Source: Salinimonas chungwhensis DSM 16280
Lineage (GTDB): Bacteria; Pseudomonadota; Gammaproteobacteria; Enterobacterales; Alteromonadaceae
DNA length: 64,000 nt
Reading direction: 5' to 3'
Assembly (NCBI RefSeq): GCF_000378185.1
Contig: NZ_KB899387.1
Coordinates: 62,001-126,000 of the forward strand
The notes under the pieces are model-generated. The model was not told where the DNA came from. It made no database searches and saw only the letters and a list, made by a program, of their open reading frames with translations. Position numbers and translations under genes: made by a program. This document shows, in pieces, positions 18,688 to 25,991 of this stretch (positions within the stretch are counted from its first letter, which is position 1; each line of letters begins with the position of its first letter).

Positions 18688-18715
18688 TTCGAACCTATGA
18701 CCTTTGCCTCCGGAG
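18688..18715. repeat. Left attachment repeat (28 bp, attL core)
   Basis: Begins TTCGAACC and ends CCTCCGGAG. It is identical to 29164-29191. The crossover must lie within these bases, and the similarity stops sharply on both sides. Confidence 0.88.
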
Positions 18716-18858
18716 CCGAGAAACATAGTGTTTTTCAGTGACGCTCAGTGAACCACAAAAAACAAAAATTAAAACATAAGTCATTGTTTTAATTGATATA
18801 GACAAATTCATAGTTTGTTCACTATTGTTCATGTAAACTCACCCAATATCACTCGATC

Positions 18859-18886
18859 TGCTACATATTTGCTACATATTTTGAAA
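18859..18886. repeat. Tandem 11-bp repeats before the integrase gene
   Basis: Two copies of TGCTACATATT followed by TTGAAA, ending on the first base of the integrase start codon. The same 28 bases occur in the same orientation at 29074-29101, near the other end of the element. The placement suits arm-type integrase or excisionase binding sites, which would let the integrase control its own expression. Confidence 0.7.
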
Positions 18887-20118
18887 TGACTATCAAAAAG
18901 AAGATCTCAAACGCGACGATTTCCAGCCTCAAAATCGAAGATAAGCGGCTAAACGATACAGAGATATCTGGCTTTCATGCGCGCATATCGCCCAAAGGCC
19001 GGATTACCTACTTTTTGTACTATCGCCATAACGGTAAACAGCAAAATGTGAAGCTGGGTACTCATCCTGAAATTACTCCGGCGCAAGCCAAGGATGCAGC
19101 AAAAGCCGCCGGCGCTTCGGTTGTTCAGGGTGTTGACCCTCACGAGCATAAAAAAGAGTTAAAAGCCCAGGAAAGAAAATCCAGGTTAACCACGCTGGAA
19201 GCATTTTTGGATTTACAGTTTACGCCCTGGTACAGCGCTCAGTATCCTAAGTCCGGCGCGCAGGAAATAAAAAACCTTAAAAAGAACTTCCCTACCCTGC
19301 TACCTATGCAGCTAAAAGATATTACTGCCGCTGTAGTCGAGCGCCGCCGCACAGAAATGATGAAAGTTAAACGAAGCAACGCCACTATTAACCGGCGCTT
19401 CACTACGCTTAAATCAGTCATGAGCAGAGCGGTTGAGTGGGAAGTGATAGAAAAGCACGACCTGAAAAAGGTCAAAATGCTGCGCGAAGACAATACCCAT
19501 ATTCGCTATTTAAGCTTTGAGGAAGAAGAAGCCCTGAAACGCGCCCTCGCCGCCAGAGACTATCGCATTAAAAAAGACCGTGAAAACGGCAACAAGCACA
19601 GAACAGAGCGTGGCTACCCACTCCTACCAGATTTGAGCAATCGCACGTTTGCGGATCATATAGCGCCCCTGGTGATAGTCGCTATGAATACCGGCATGCG
19701 AAAAGGTGAGTTACTTAGCCTGACCTGGGCCGATATTAACTTTGAACGGGAATTTGTGACCGTTAAAGCGGCCAATGCCAAAAGCGGAAAAGCTCGACAC
19801 ATTCCGCTTAATCAGAAAGCCAAGTCGGCGCTGCTCAACTGGAAGCTGGATTGCGGTTCGCTGCACTGGGTATTCGAAGGTGAAAACGGCCAGCCAATTA
19901 AAGACTTTAAAAAAGCCTGGGTAGCCTTGCTGGAAAGCGCCAAGATTATCGACTTTCGTTTTCATGACTTCCGCCACCACTTTGCTAGCAAACTAGTGAT
20001 GGCTGGAGTAGATTTGAATACTACCCGCGAATTGCTCGGTCATGGTTCGTTAGATATGACGCTCAGGTACGCACACTTGGCGCCAGAGCATAAGGCGAAG
20101 GCGGTGAATCTGCTTTAA
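18886..20118 (+). CDS. Tyrosine recombinase integrase (P4-type)
   Basis: Catalyses site-specific insertion and excision of the element at tRNA-Arg. The 410 residues have an N-terminal arm-binding DUF4102 domain (residues 1-95: FHARISPKGRITYFLYYRHNG, KLGTHPEITPAQAKDAAK), a core-binding SAM-like domain (about 105-205) and the catalytic domain. The catalytic pattern is complete: Arg in NTGMRKGELLSLTW, HDFRHH, LLGHGSLDMT and nucleophile Tyr395 in LRYAHL. It lies 170 bases from attL and reads into the element, the standard arrangement. No clear ribosome site precedes the ATG, which is embedded in the end of the tandem repeat. Confidence 0.96.
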   Translation: MTIKKKISNATISSLKIEDKRLNDTEISGFHARISPKGRITYFLYYRHNGKQQNVKLGTHPEITPAQAKDAAKAAGASVVQGVDPHEHKKELKAQERKSRLTTLEAFLDLQFTPWYSAQYPKSGAQEIKNLKKNFPTLLPMQLKDITAAVVERRRTEMMKVKRSNATINRRFTTLKSVMSRAVEWEVIEKHDLKKVKMLREDNTHIRYLSFEEEEALKRALAARDYRIKKDRENGNKHRTERGYPLLPDLSNRTFADHIAPLVIVAMNTGMRKGELLSLTWADINFEREFVTVKAANAKSGKARHIPLNQKAKSALLNWKLDCGSLHWVFEGENGQPIKDFKKAWVALLESAKIIDFRFHDFRHHFASKLVMAGVDLNTTRELLGHGSLDMTLRYAHLAPEHKAKAVNLL

Positions 20119-20341
20119 CTTCTGTTTGACTGTGCTGCTTCAACTATGCGCCAAAGTTTATGAATTAGTGTCTGCTAATAATAAAAGACTGTCACATAAA
20201 TAAGTTATTATTGGCTAGATCTAAAAAACGGAAACTCTGTTCTAGTCGCTCAGGCCTGATGTAAATTCTACGCTTTTTAGAGCCAGAAACATTTTCAGTC
20301 TCGCATTAAGTTAAAACAGAGAAGTTTTAGTTAATTTCATT

Positions 20342-21841
20342 TTACTGAGCATAAACCATTTTGCAATCTACGTAATAGTAGCCTCTTTCAATTTCTTCAC
20401 TTTCAAGCAAAATGAACTCTAAACGACTCAACTCATTTTCCGGAATTGAATTCCATACTTTATCATTTAACTCCATCCTTGAAATAAAGTCTGACTCATC
20501 GTAAGTAAAACTAATCACCCGCTTCCCATCACGTTTATCATTCGAAAATTGAAGATCACGCAGGCCAAAATAGCCACGATAAAACTTAAGATAATCTCCC
20601 TCCTTCTTGAGATCTATTACAACGGGTTTAATTTCTTTTAATTCACTGGTATATCCAAAGTTAGAGTTGAATTGGTTGCTCAGACGTCTTTTTGCTAGTT
20701 TGTACTCATCTTGAGATAGTTTGACTGAACGAACTTTTTTTATCCCTCTAGAATTTTTTCCAAAAATTGATTCTAGAATAAAGTCATATAATCCTCGAGA
20801 ATCATGTTTACCTGATGTGAATAAGTAATCATCAATCTCAAAATGAGTTTTGCTGATTAATCCCATTTCTAACAAGGCTATCTCACCGTAAATTCGATAA
20901 TATGTACCTATACCACTTTTATATGATGCTCCTATATCAGAATGAGAGCCAGGCAATGATAGTTGCGCTAATCTATTGGAATTAGAAATTGTCGGCAATT
21001 TACATTTTCTAGGTTGTAAAATATGCATCCTTCCTGGAACGCCTGGAAAATCAATATCGACATCATAAATGACCGGGAAGAGTCTTCTACTTTCGTTATT
21101 TGCTATAAAATGTAATAAGAAATCAGTTGAAGTTGATATACCAAGTTCCAACTCGTCTTCAACACTGGTAGCTACAGTGTCAAACAATAAACCAATGGTT
21201 CTAATAAGAGTAGAGTTTGGTTCCTGCCTGTCGTCTAATAAACTTGTTTTGTATTGTTTAGATAACTGGTTCATGAAGTGTCTTGCGATTGCAGCTCCAC
21301 GACTAAAACCGATAGTAATGACTTTTATCTCTAAATTATCATTTTTCCTTTCTTCCTTTTTTATAAATGTTTCAAAGTCCTCTAAAGCCTTATTTGCTAT
21401 CTTTATACATGAGTGACATCGAACTGAGTCTAACGTTCGAGTGATATAGTTTTTTTGAGTGCCAGGACCTGGATAATATTCAGATTTAATTGATTTTTTC
21501 TTATCTAGAATGCTATAAAGATAGCTAACAACTGTTTCACGGCTATTTTCATCTAAATTATCTTTGTCGTTTTCAGTGCCGTCAAATGCCGCTACGTAGT
21601 ATTTGATATTCTTTTTGTTTGGATTAAGCCGTAAATCTGGAGCTTCAATAAAAAACTTCGCTTGATCTAGTTGGTAACGCTCCTCCATAGGGATGGGTAA
21701 GGCTTCATTTCCCGAAAATATACTGCTACATCCACAGAGCATAAAAGCCATTATTAAAAGTAAAGACCTATTCAATAATTTAATTTTTGCTATAGGGATT
21801 AAAAAATTTTTGCAATGAAACCTGTATTTCATAATTAGCAT
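20342..21841 (-). CDS. DUF2235 (alpha/beta-hydrolase, T6SS-phospholipase-like) lipoprotein
   Basis: A 499-residue protein. The N-terminal hydrophobic stretch LLLIMAFMLCGC is a lipobox with Cys38, so it is predicted to be membrane-lipidated. The true start may be one of several ATGs before it. The DUF2235 signatures are AAFDGTENDKDN (86-94 region) and GFSRGAA with nucleophile Ser180, while SLPGSHSDIGASY offers the later Asp/His. DUF2235 includes the Tle1 phospholipase effectors of type VI secretion, but no secretion gene, VgrG or immunity gene is nearby and a lipoprotein signal is atypical for an effector. The gene is very AT-rich and stands alone on the minus strand, facing the integrase. Lipase or esterase activity at the envelope is likely; its use to the element is unknown. 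Confidence 0.75.
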   Translation of the reverse strand: MLIMKYRFHCKNFLIPIAKIKLLNRSLLLIMAFMLCGCSSIFSGNEALPIPMEERYQLDQAKFFIEAPDLRLNPNKKNIKYYVAAFDGTENDKDNLDENSRETVVSYLYSILDKKKSIKSEYYPGPGTQKNYITRTLDSVRCHSCIKIANKALEDFETFIKKEERKNDNLEIKVITIGFSRGAAIARHFMNQLSKQYKTSLLDDRQEPNSTLIRTIGLLFDTVATSVEDELELGISTSTDFLLHFIANNESRRLFPVIYDVDIDFPGVPGRMHILQPRKCKLPTISNSNRLAQLSLPGSHSDIGASYKSGIGTYYRIYGEIALLEMGLISKTHFEIDDYLFTSGKHDSRGLYDFILESIFGKNSRGIKKVRSVKLSQDEYKLAKRRLSNQFNSNFGYTSELKEIKPVVIDLKKEGDYLKFYRGYFGLRDLQFSNDKRDGKRVISFTYDESDFISRMELNDKVWNSIPENELSRLEFILLESEEIERGYYYVDCKMVYAQ

Positions 21842-22133
21842 CCGTACTTTAATAATATTAGAGATTGCTCAATATAATAATTATGATATCACATAAAATT
21901 AATACAAAAACAAATGAATGTTGGTTATAGAGCTGTAAAAGAGTAAAAATATTCATACTCTCGAGGCGTTACTGAACCGGCGATCAGGCCTCTTAGCAGA
22001 TTTCAGGCTTGGTTGATATACGTACCCAAAGTATCTTATAGAGTTGTTGTTCATCCAGTTTATTAGATAAATAACAAAGCTAAAAGTTACGAATGCTAAC
22101 ATAAAGATTTTTGCTTTGTTTTACGCTAAAACT

Positions 22134-22304
22134 TCATTCTGATTCTTCCGGCTCAAATTTGCCTGTATGCCAGTTGTATGGTCCGGCAACTTTTCTGCCA
22201 ACTGGCCAACGTTCTTCACTATGCTCACACTGTACCCAATTTGCACTTGTATATGTAACGTCGTCATCGCCGCAGTAAGGACACTGTTTATCATCCAACA
22301 CCAT
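22134..22304 (-). CDS. Small zinc-ribbon protein (56 aa)
   Basis: Begins MVLDDKQCPYCGDDD and ends FEPEESE. A CPYC knuckle at residues 8-11 and a CEH at 26-28 could bind one zinc ion. The ATG is preceded by a near-perfect AAAGGAG site 9 bases upstream, which is the main reason to call it real. It is divergent from the 322-residue gene starting at 22364, with a 59-base shared leader. Small proteins like this on mobile elements often bind DNA or modulate a host protein, but no function can be assigned. The larger plus-strand frame over the same bases (22167-22391) has no such start signal. The bases from 21842 to 22133 contain no further gene that I can see. Confidence 0.65.
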   Translation of the reverse strand: MVLDDKQCPYCGDDDVTYTSANWVQCEHSEERWPVGRKVAGPYNWHTGKFEPEESE

Positions 22305-22363
22305 CGTTATAATCTCCTTTTATCAGTTTCGTTTTGTAACTCAAACAATGGACATCGTGCATT

Positions 22364-23332
22364 ATGCAGGAGAAAGCTTACTACAGGCTGAACGAGCTTC
22401 AGCATCATCACGGTATTACCGCAGATGAAATCCGTTTTTTAGTCGAGCAAAAACGTCTGCGCCTTTCCTTTCTGCTTCAAGGCATAAGTTTGATAGTGGG
22501 AACGCGTGTTAAACAAGGCTTTATTGGTCAAGGTTCGACAACTGTTGATGCTATTGCCTCAGTAGATATTCCTGACTCACTTGCGCTTTTAAGTCGGGGA
22601 AAGGTAAACACTAAGACTGTATACCTCAGACAAGCATCTTTTAAAGGCTACTCTTCAGCCTATCCATTTAAAACCAAGGCACCAAACTCAGAAATAATTG
22701 AATGGCATCCGACTGGACTGTCGACTCTTAAGCAGGGTGTCATCGTGGCTAAAAACTTTCCTCGCGAGCAACAGTCTGGTGCAGCAGCAATGGCTGATAT
22801 CTTTAAAATGTTTAGTGGGGAGGCTACTCCACCAAATTACCTGAAGGAAAAAATAAAAAAGAACGGCGACACAGACCTCTATTGTGAAGAGTTTACGTTT
22901 TCCCTTTCTGACGCATGCCTGTTTGTTGATGATTTAAAATGTCATGGCCTATTAGGCTCCGATACCGCTTCTAAGCCGCATTCTTCTAAGCTAAAGGAGC
23001 AAAACGGAAGCGCTGATGGCAAGCCTAATAGGTCAACTGCTGAACCTAATAGGCAAACTCGCGCCACTTATTACAATCGTGGCTCTAAAGCTAAGCGCAT
23101 TGTTTCAAACCTAATAGACCATTCACCAACCGCAACTGCTTCCGAGTTGTGGGCTCTTCTGCACGAATCCCAATCTGATGATGATCTTCTTGACCTAATA
23201 GACCCTGAGAGGGTGGTACTCGAAGTCACCATTGATAAGATTTTATGGAACGTGTCTGAAGAATTGCCGGAACGTCAGAAACAGATAACGAGAGGTACTT
23301 TCAATAATCATGTTACAGAGCTAAAAAAATAA
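22364..23332 (+). CDS. Unknown protein of the element's replication module
   Basis: I do not recognise this 322-residue protein. The first 40 residues (YYRLNELQHHHGITADEIRFLVEQKRL) look like a small helix-turn-helix, MerR-like in layout. A hydrophilic low-complexity stretch (about 205-240: SSKLKEQNGSADGKPNRSTAEPNRQ) separates it from a helical C-terminal part (SELWALLHESQSDDDLLDL, RQKQITRGTFNNHVTELKK). It lies directly upstream of alpA, the winged-helix-like gene and the replication endonuclease, all on one strand, so a role in regulating or starting element replication is plausible. Five of the eight CCTAATAGG-type sites of the element lie inside it. Confidence 0.7.
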   Translation: MQEKAYYRLNELQHHHGITADEIRFLVEQKRLRLSFLLQGISLIVGTRVKQGFIGQGSTTVDAIASVDIPDSLALLSRGKVNTKTVYLRQASFKGYSSAYPFKTKAPNSEIIEWHPTGLSTLKQGVIVAKNFPREQQSGAAAMADIFKMFSGEATPPNYLKEKIKKNGDTDLYCEEFTFSLSDACLFVDDLKCHGLLGSDTASKPHSSKLKEQNGSADGKPNRSTAEPNRQTRATYYNRGSKAKRIVSNLIDHSPTATASELWALLHESQSDDDLLDLIDPERVVLEVTIDKILWNVSEELPERQKQITRGTFNNHVTELKK

Positions 23333-23369
23333 TCATGAATTCAATCATGTGATAGAAGGTGAAAGCTAA

Positions 23370-23409
23370 GTTCGCTCCTGAAATACAAACTTGTAATCAG
23401 GAAACGAAC
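23370..23409 (+). promoter_or_regulatory. Inverted repeat covering the alpA ribosome site
   Basis: GTTCGCTCCTGA (23370-23381) pairs with TCAGGAAACGAAC (23397-23409) in two 5-bp blocks, with a small internal loop. The second arm contains the AGGAAA ribosome site and ends one base before the alpA start codon. It could be an operator or a stem that hides the start. Not tested. Confidence 0.4.
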
Positions 23410-23410
23410 A

Positions 23411-23647
23411 ATGACAATAGCAATCACACCCCGCCTTTTATCTGAAAAAGAGGCATCACAATATATCTGTATGAGCCGTTCTTTTCTGCGCCAGGCGCGG
23501 ATGGACGGTAACCGCGAAAACCGTACACCGGCACCACCGTTTATCAAAATCGGCCGTTCTGTGCGTTACCTACGAGAAGACTTAGACGCCTGGCTGGAAA
23601 GCTTTGTTCGTCGCACTCACCTTTATCAAGATGAGAGGGCGGCATAA
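23411..23647 (+). CDS. AlpA-family excisionase/transcription regulator
   Basis: A 78-residue DNA-binding protein with the winged helix-turn-helix of the AlpA/MerR-like group: LLSEKEASQYICMSRSFLRQAR (about 10-31), PPFIKIGRSVRYLREDLDAWL (42-62). In P4-like elements AlpA switches on integrase or excision functions. Here it opens a run of three genes with overlapping ends (its stop overlaps the next start by one base), so it may also control the replication genes. The assignment to the family is firm, the exact job inferred. Confidence 0.88.
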   Translation: MTIAITPRLLSEKEASQYICMSRSFLRQARMDGNRENRTPAPPFIKIGRSVRYLREDLDAWLESFVRRTHLYQDERAA

Positions 23648-23931
23648 TGAAAAAGTTAACTTCGAATCAAACTGAGCTGCTTCACTACTTTGCCAACGGC
23701 GGTTACGTCGAGCTTTGTACCTCTGTATGCAATCAGTTTGGCAAAACTAATTTCCCTAAAGTTTATCCGCTTAGTTTTTCAAAAACCGTACTGTACTCAC
23801 TTATAAAAGAAGGCTTGCTCAGGCAATCAACAGAGCAATGCGTTTACGGCTTGCGATGGTCACGAGTAGAGATATCAGAACGTGGTATCAAACACGCTCA
23901 GGCATTGGAGGCATCTAATGAAACGGTTTAA
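23647..23931 (+). CDS. Small winged-helix-like protein
   Basis: Ninety-four residues, not recognised. The pattern TSNQTELLHYFANGGYVEL ... SKTVLYSLIKEGLLRQ ... GLRWSRVEISERGIKHA resembles a short winged helix as found in small phage regulators. Its start overlaps the alpA stop by one base and its end overlaps the replication gene by 14 bases. This tight packing supports translation as part of the alpA-replication operon. Confidence 0.65.
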   Translation: MKKLTSNQTELLHYFANGGYVELCTSVCNQFGKTNFPKVYPLSFSKTVLYSLIKEGLLRQSTEQCVYGLRWSRVEISERGIKHAQALEASNETV

Positions 23932-25561
23932 AGAGTCCTCTATCGCAAGAACGCTGGACTTAATGGCTGGTAAAAAAGGTCAGTTCTATAGTTCGCTGGG
24001 TACTGAAGACCGGATTTTTGTTAAGAAGCAAATTTCCCACTTCCCGCAGGCCGTTCAGCAGATCCTAATAGGCCGTTACCAGGAATTCGATAAGCCTTTT
24101 AATGCGAATAGCTATTTGAGGCAAATCACCGCAAAGCTAAACGGCTTGTTACCTACCAAGTTAATACCTCACTTTGATGCTGGTGAAGCTGAGTTAAGGG
24201 AGTTAGCGGAAGACAATGCAAGGCGTTGTAAGCGCTTTGAACTGTATGCGGTAAAAAGTGATAAGCACCGTGCTGAAAACACTTCAGCTATTGGTCAGGG
24301 GCTTCGCACTACCTATGCAGAAGCATCAAAGTATGTGAGCGGCTACGGTATCGAATTACCAAAACTTACAGAAGATAAGATGCTAATAGGCACACTACGC
24401 AGAATGCAGGATGTGTATTGGTGGTTACGGCAATTGAGAAAGGTTGTTAGCCGCAAGCGTGAGATAGTGTTGATGCACCTGGGCCAGGTGCATAGTCGCA
24501 AAGGCAAATACTGTAGTGACTTCACCGTTCAATCTCGTTTAGCGCAAAAAGAGCTACAACGTAAAATGCTTGAAAACCTCGTTGTCGTTAATGAGGTCGG
24601 CGACTCATTTTCGTTAGCTGAATTATCGGATAAGAATGTTTCGAATCCCGTTAACAGAAAAAACGAGCTAATGACCCGCATGTTTGGCTTTGAAAAGCTT
24701 TCTAAAGAAGCCGGACACAAAGCGATATTCGTCACAGTTACCTGCCCTTCCCGCTTTCATAACACCTATGCAAAATCAGGCGACTCAAACCCGAAATGGG
24801 ATGGTTCTACGCCCCGTGATGCTCAGGACTACTTAAACACTCTGTGGCGACGTATACGCGCCGAGTTCGACCGTCGTAAAATCCAGCAATACGGCTTTCG
24901 TATCGTTGAACCCCAGCACGACGGTACGCCTCACTGGCACATGCTGCTTTTTATCGAGCCTATACACGCTGATGCATTTAAATCAGTGATTACCCACTAT
25001 GCCTTACAGGAAGACGGCGACGAAGCCGGTGCACAGGAAAACCGTTGTGATTTTAAAGATATTGATTATAGCCGTGGTAGCGCTACTGGCTACATTGCGA
25101 AATACGTCAGTAAGAATGTTAATGGCGAACAACTTGATAGTGATATTGATGGCGGTGACGCTATACACGCAGCTCAACGGGTGGAAGCCTGGGCGAGCTG
25201 TTGGGGTATTCGCCAGTTTCAACAAATCGGTAACGGTTCAGTCACCGTATGGCGCGAACTTCGCAGGTTAAAGCAGCTTGTTGGCTTGTCTGAATCTTTC
25301 GACGCAATTTATGAGGCTGCTGATAGTGGCGACTGGGCAAAATTTGTTGAGTTGATGGGCGGCGTGTTCTGCAAGCGGAACGACCAGCCTATTAGGCCGT
25401 TGTATAAGGAAAAGGTGAACGAGGAAACCGGCGAAGTGAAGCAAAGCTACTTCGACGGCGTTGTCACATTTGCTTTAAAAGGCGTGCAGTATGCAGGTAA
25501 AGAAGTTATCACCCGCGTTCACGAATGGCGCATTGAACATCAATCAGAAAGAGCCGCATAG
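23918..25561 (+). CDS. HUH replication endonuclease (phage P2 gpA-like)
   Basis: Nicks one strand at the element's origin to start rolling-circle replication. The HUH metal motif is in GTPHWHMLLF and the paired tyrosines are in YIAKYVSKNV, the arrangement of P2 gene A and related initiators. Upstream, the helical region (RRMQDVYWWLRQLRKVVSRKRE) and VTVTCPSRFHNTY also fit the family. I start at 23918 (MKRFKES), where GGAGG lies 7 bases before the ATG. An in-frame ATG at 23882 has no such site. The resulting 547 residues are shorter than P2 gpA (761). It is the last gene of the alpA run and is followed at once by a terminator. A replicating excised form of the element is therefore plausible. 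Confidence 0.88.
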   Translation: MKRFKESSIARTLDLMAGKKGQFYSSLGTEDRIFVKKQISHFPQAVQQILIGRYQEFDKPFNANSYLRQITAKLNGLLPTKLIPHFDAGEAELRELAEDNARRCKRFELYAVKSDKHRAENTSAIGQGLRTTYAEASKYVSGYGIELPKLTEDKMLIGTLRRMQDVYWWLRQLRKVVSRKREIVLMHLGQVHSRKGKYCSDFTVQSRLAQKELQRKMLENLVVVNEVGDSFSLAELSDKNVSNPVNRKNELMTRMFGFEKLSKEAGHKAIFVTVTCPSRFHNTYAKSGDSNPKWDGSTPRDAQDYLNTLWRRIRAEFDRRKIQQYGFRIVEPQHDGTPHWHMLLFIEPIHADAFKSVITHYALQEDGDEAGAQENRCDFKDIDYSRGSATGYIAKYVSKNVNGEQLDSDIDGGDAIHAAQRVEAWASCWGIRQFQQIGNGSVTVWRELRRLKQLVGLSESFDAIYEAADSGDWAKFVELMGGVFCKRNDQPIRPLYKEKVNEETGEVKQSYFDGVVTFALKGVQYAGKEVITRVHEWRIEHQSERAA

Positions 25562-25574
25562 CGGCTCATCTGCT
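25551..25574 (+). terminator. Terminator of the replication operon
   Basis: GAGCCGC (25551-25557) pairs with GCGGCTC (25561-25567) around ATA, overlapping the stop codon of the replication gene. A short T-rich stretch (CTGCTTTT) follows. Confidence 0.7.
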
Positions 25575-25718
25575 TTTACTTGGAGTTCTGTAAATAAGTG
25601 TACGAAGTAGAAAAATAGTATCTTATGAAGCATAATGACAACATCGTCAAAAGGGATAAAGTCGTAGTAAGGTTTGGAAGTTTTTTTTTCATCTCCTGAG
25701 TTAAGGAGTATATGTACT

Positions 25719-25991
25719 GTGATCAAGATAATGGAGGACACTCTGGGACGTGAATGCTCTAGAGTTCTTAAACCATTGCTATTTGATTTCGAGGCAGCCT
25801 CTTACGCTTCGGATATACTTTCGTTCAGGAAACATACCGTTACTACACATCATGGAGCTGTCGCTTTGCTTTTCCCTCTTTTCAACGACTCAAACTTAAT
25901 TGCAACCAACAACTCTCATTTAGTTGAGCCAGATAATACCTGGTCAAATATTTATAGAATCAAAATTGTGCAGATAGGGACAATACAATGA
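25719..25991 (+). CDS. Small unknown protein coupled to the XRE-ImmA/IrrE gene
   Basis: Ninety residues from a GTG start preceded by AAGGAG (25703-25708, 10 bases away). An upstream ATG at 25674 lacks a ribosome site and is rejected. The sequence (METTLGREC-type N-terminus, then HHGAVALLFPLFNDSNLIATNN and a charged IYRIKIVQIGTIQ end) is not recognised. Its stop overlaps the start of the next gene in an ATGA junction, so the two are translated together. Small proteins in that position are often toxins inhibited or cleaved by the downstream XRE-protease, but this one has no visible toxin signature. Confidence 0.6.
   Translation: MIKIMEDTLGRECSRVLKPLLFDFEAASYASDILSFRKHTVTTHHGAVALLFPLFNDSNLIATNNSHLVEPDNTWSNIYRIKIVQIGTIQ

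Larger units (their letters stand above)
18597..18715 (-). pseudogene. Interrupted 3' half of tRNA-Arg(CCG) (left attachment site)
   Basis: On the minus strand this piece contains the anticodon-side bases and T arm of tRNA-Arg (18690-18715), then about 74 bases of foreign sequence (18616-18689), then the last T-arm bases and acceptor stem with CCA (18597-18615). The break falls in the T loop, between TTCGA and ATCC. The inserted part folds as four consecutive hairpins. The gene lacks its 5' half, so it cannot yield a tRNA. Bases 18688-18715 are the left copy of the 28-bp attachment repeat. Confidence 0.75.
22948..25396. repeat. Dispersed CCTAATAGG sites in the replication region
   Basis: Exact copies on either strand at 22948, 23024, 23045, 24064 and 25388. 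One-mismatch copies are at 23110, 23194 and 24382 (9 bases each). They fall in different reading frames (encoding PNR, LIG and others), so codon choice does not explain them. The pair at 23024 and 23045 is exactly 21 bases apart. They could be protein-binding sites for replication or partition; their function is not shown. Confidence 0.6.

Noticed and set aside
18407..18726. Open frames of 62-97 codons over the left attachment site
   Set aside because: They run through the tRNA remnant, its terminator and the hairpin array, so they are by-products of RNA-gene and repeat sequence.
18859..18880. Tandem 11-bp units as a CRISPR array
   Set aside because: Only two units without spacers, no cas genes, and the same block recurs near the other end of the element.
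22167..22391. A 74-codon plus-strand frame
   Set aside because: It mirrors the zinc-ribbon gene on the other strand, which has a strong ribosome site. It also runs into the start of the 322-residue gene.
25674..25991. Longer version of the small ImmA-coupled protein, from the ATG at 25674
   Set aside because: The ATG has no ribosome site, whereas the in-frame GTG at 25719 has AAGGAG at the right distance.
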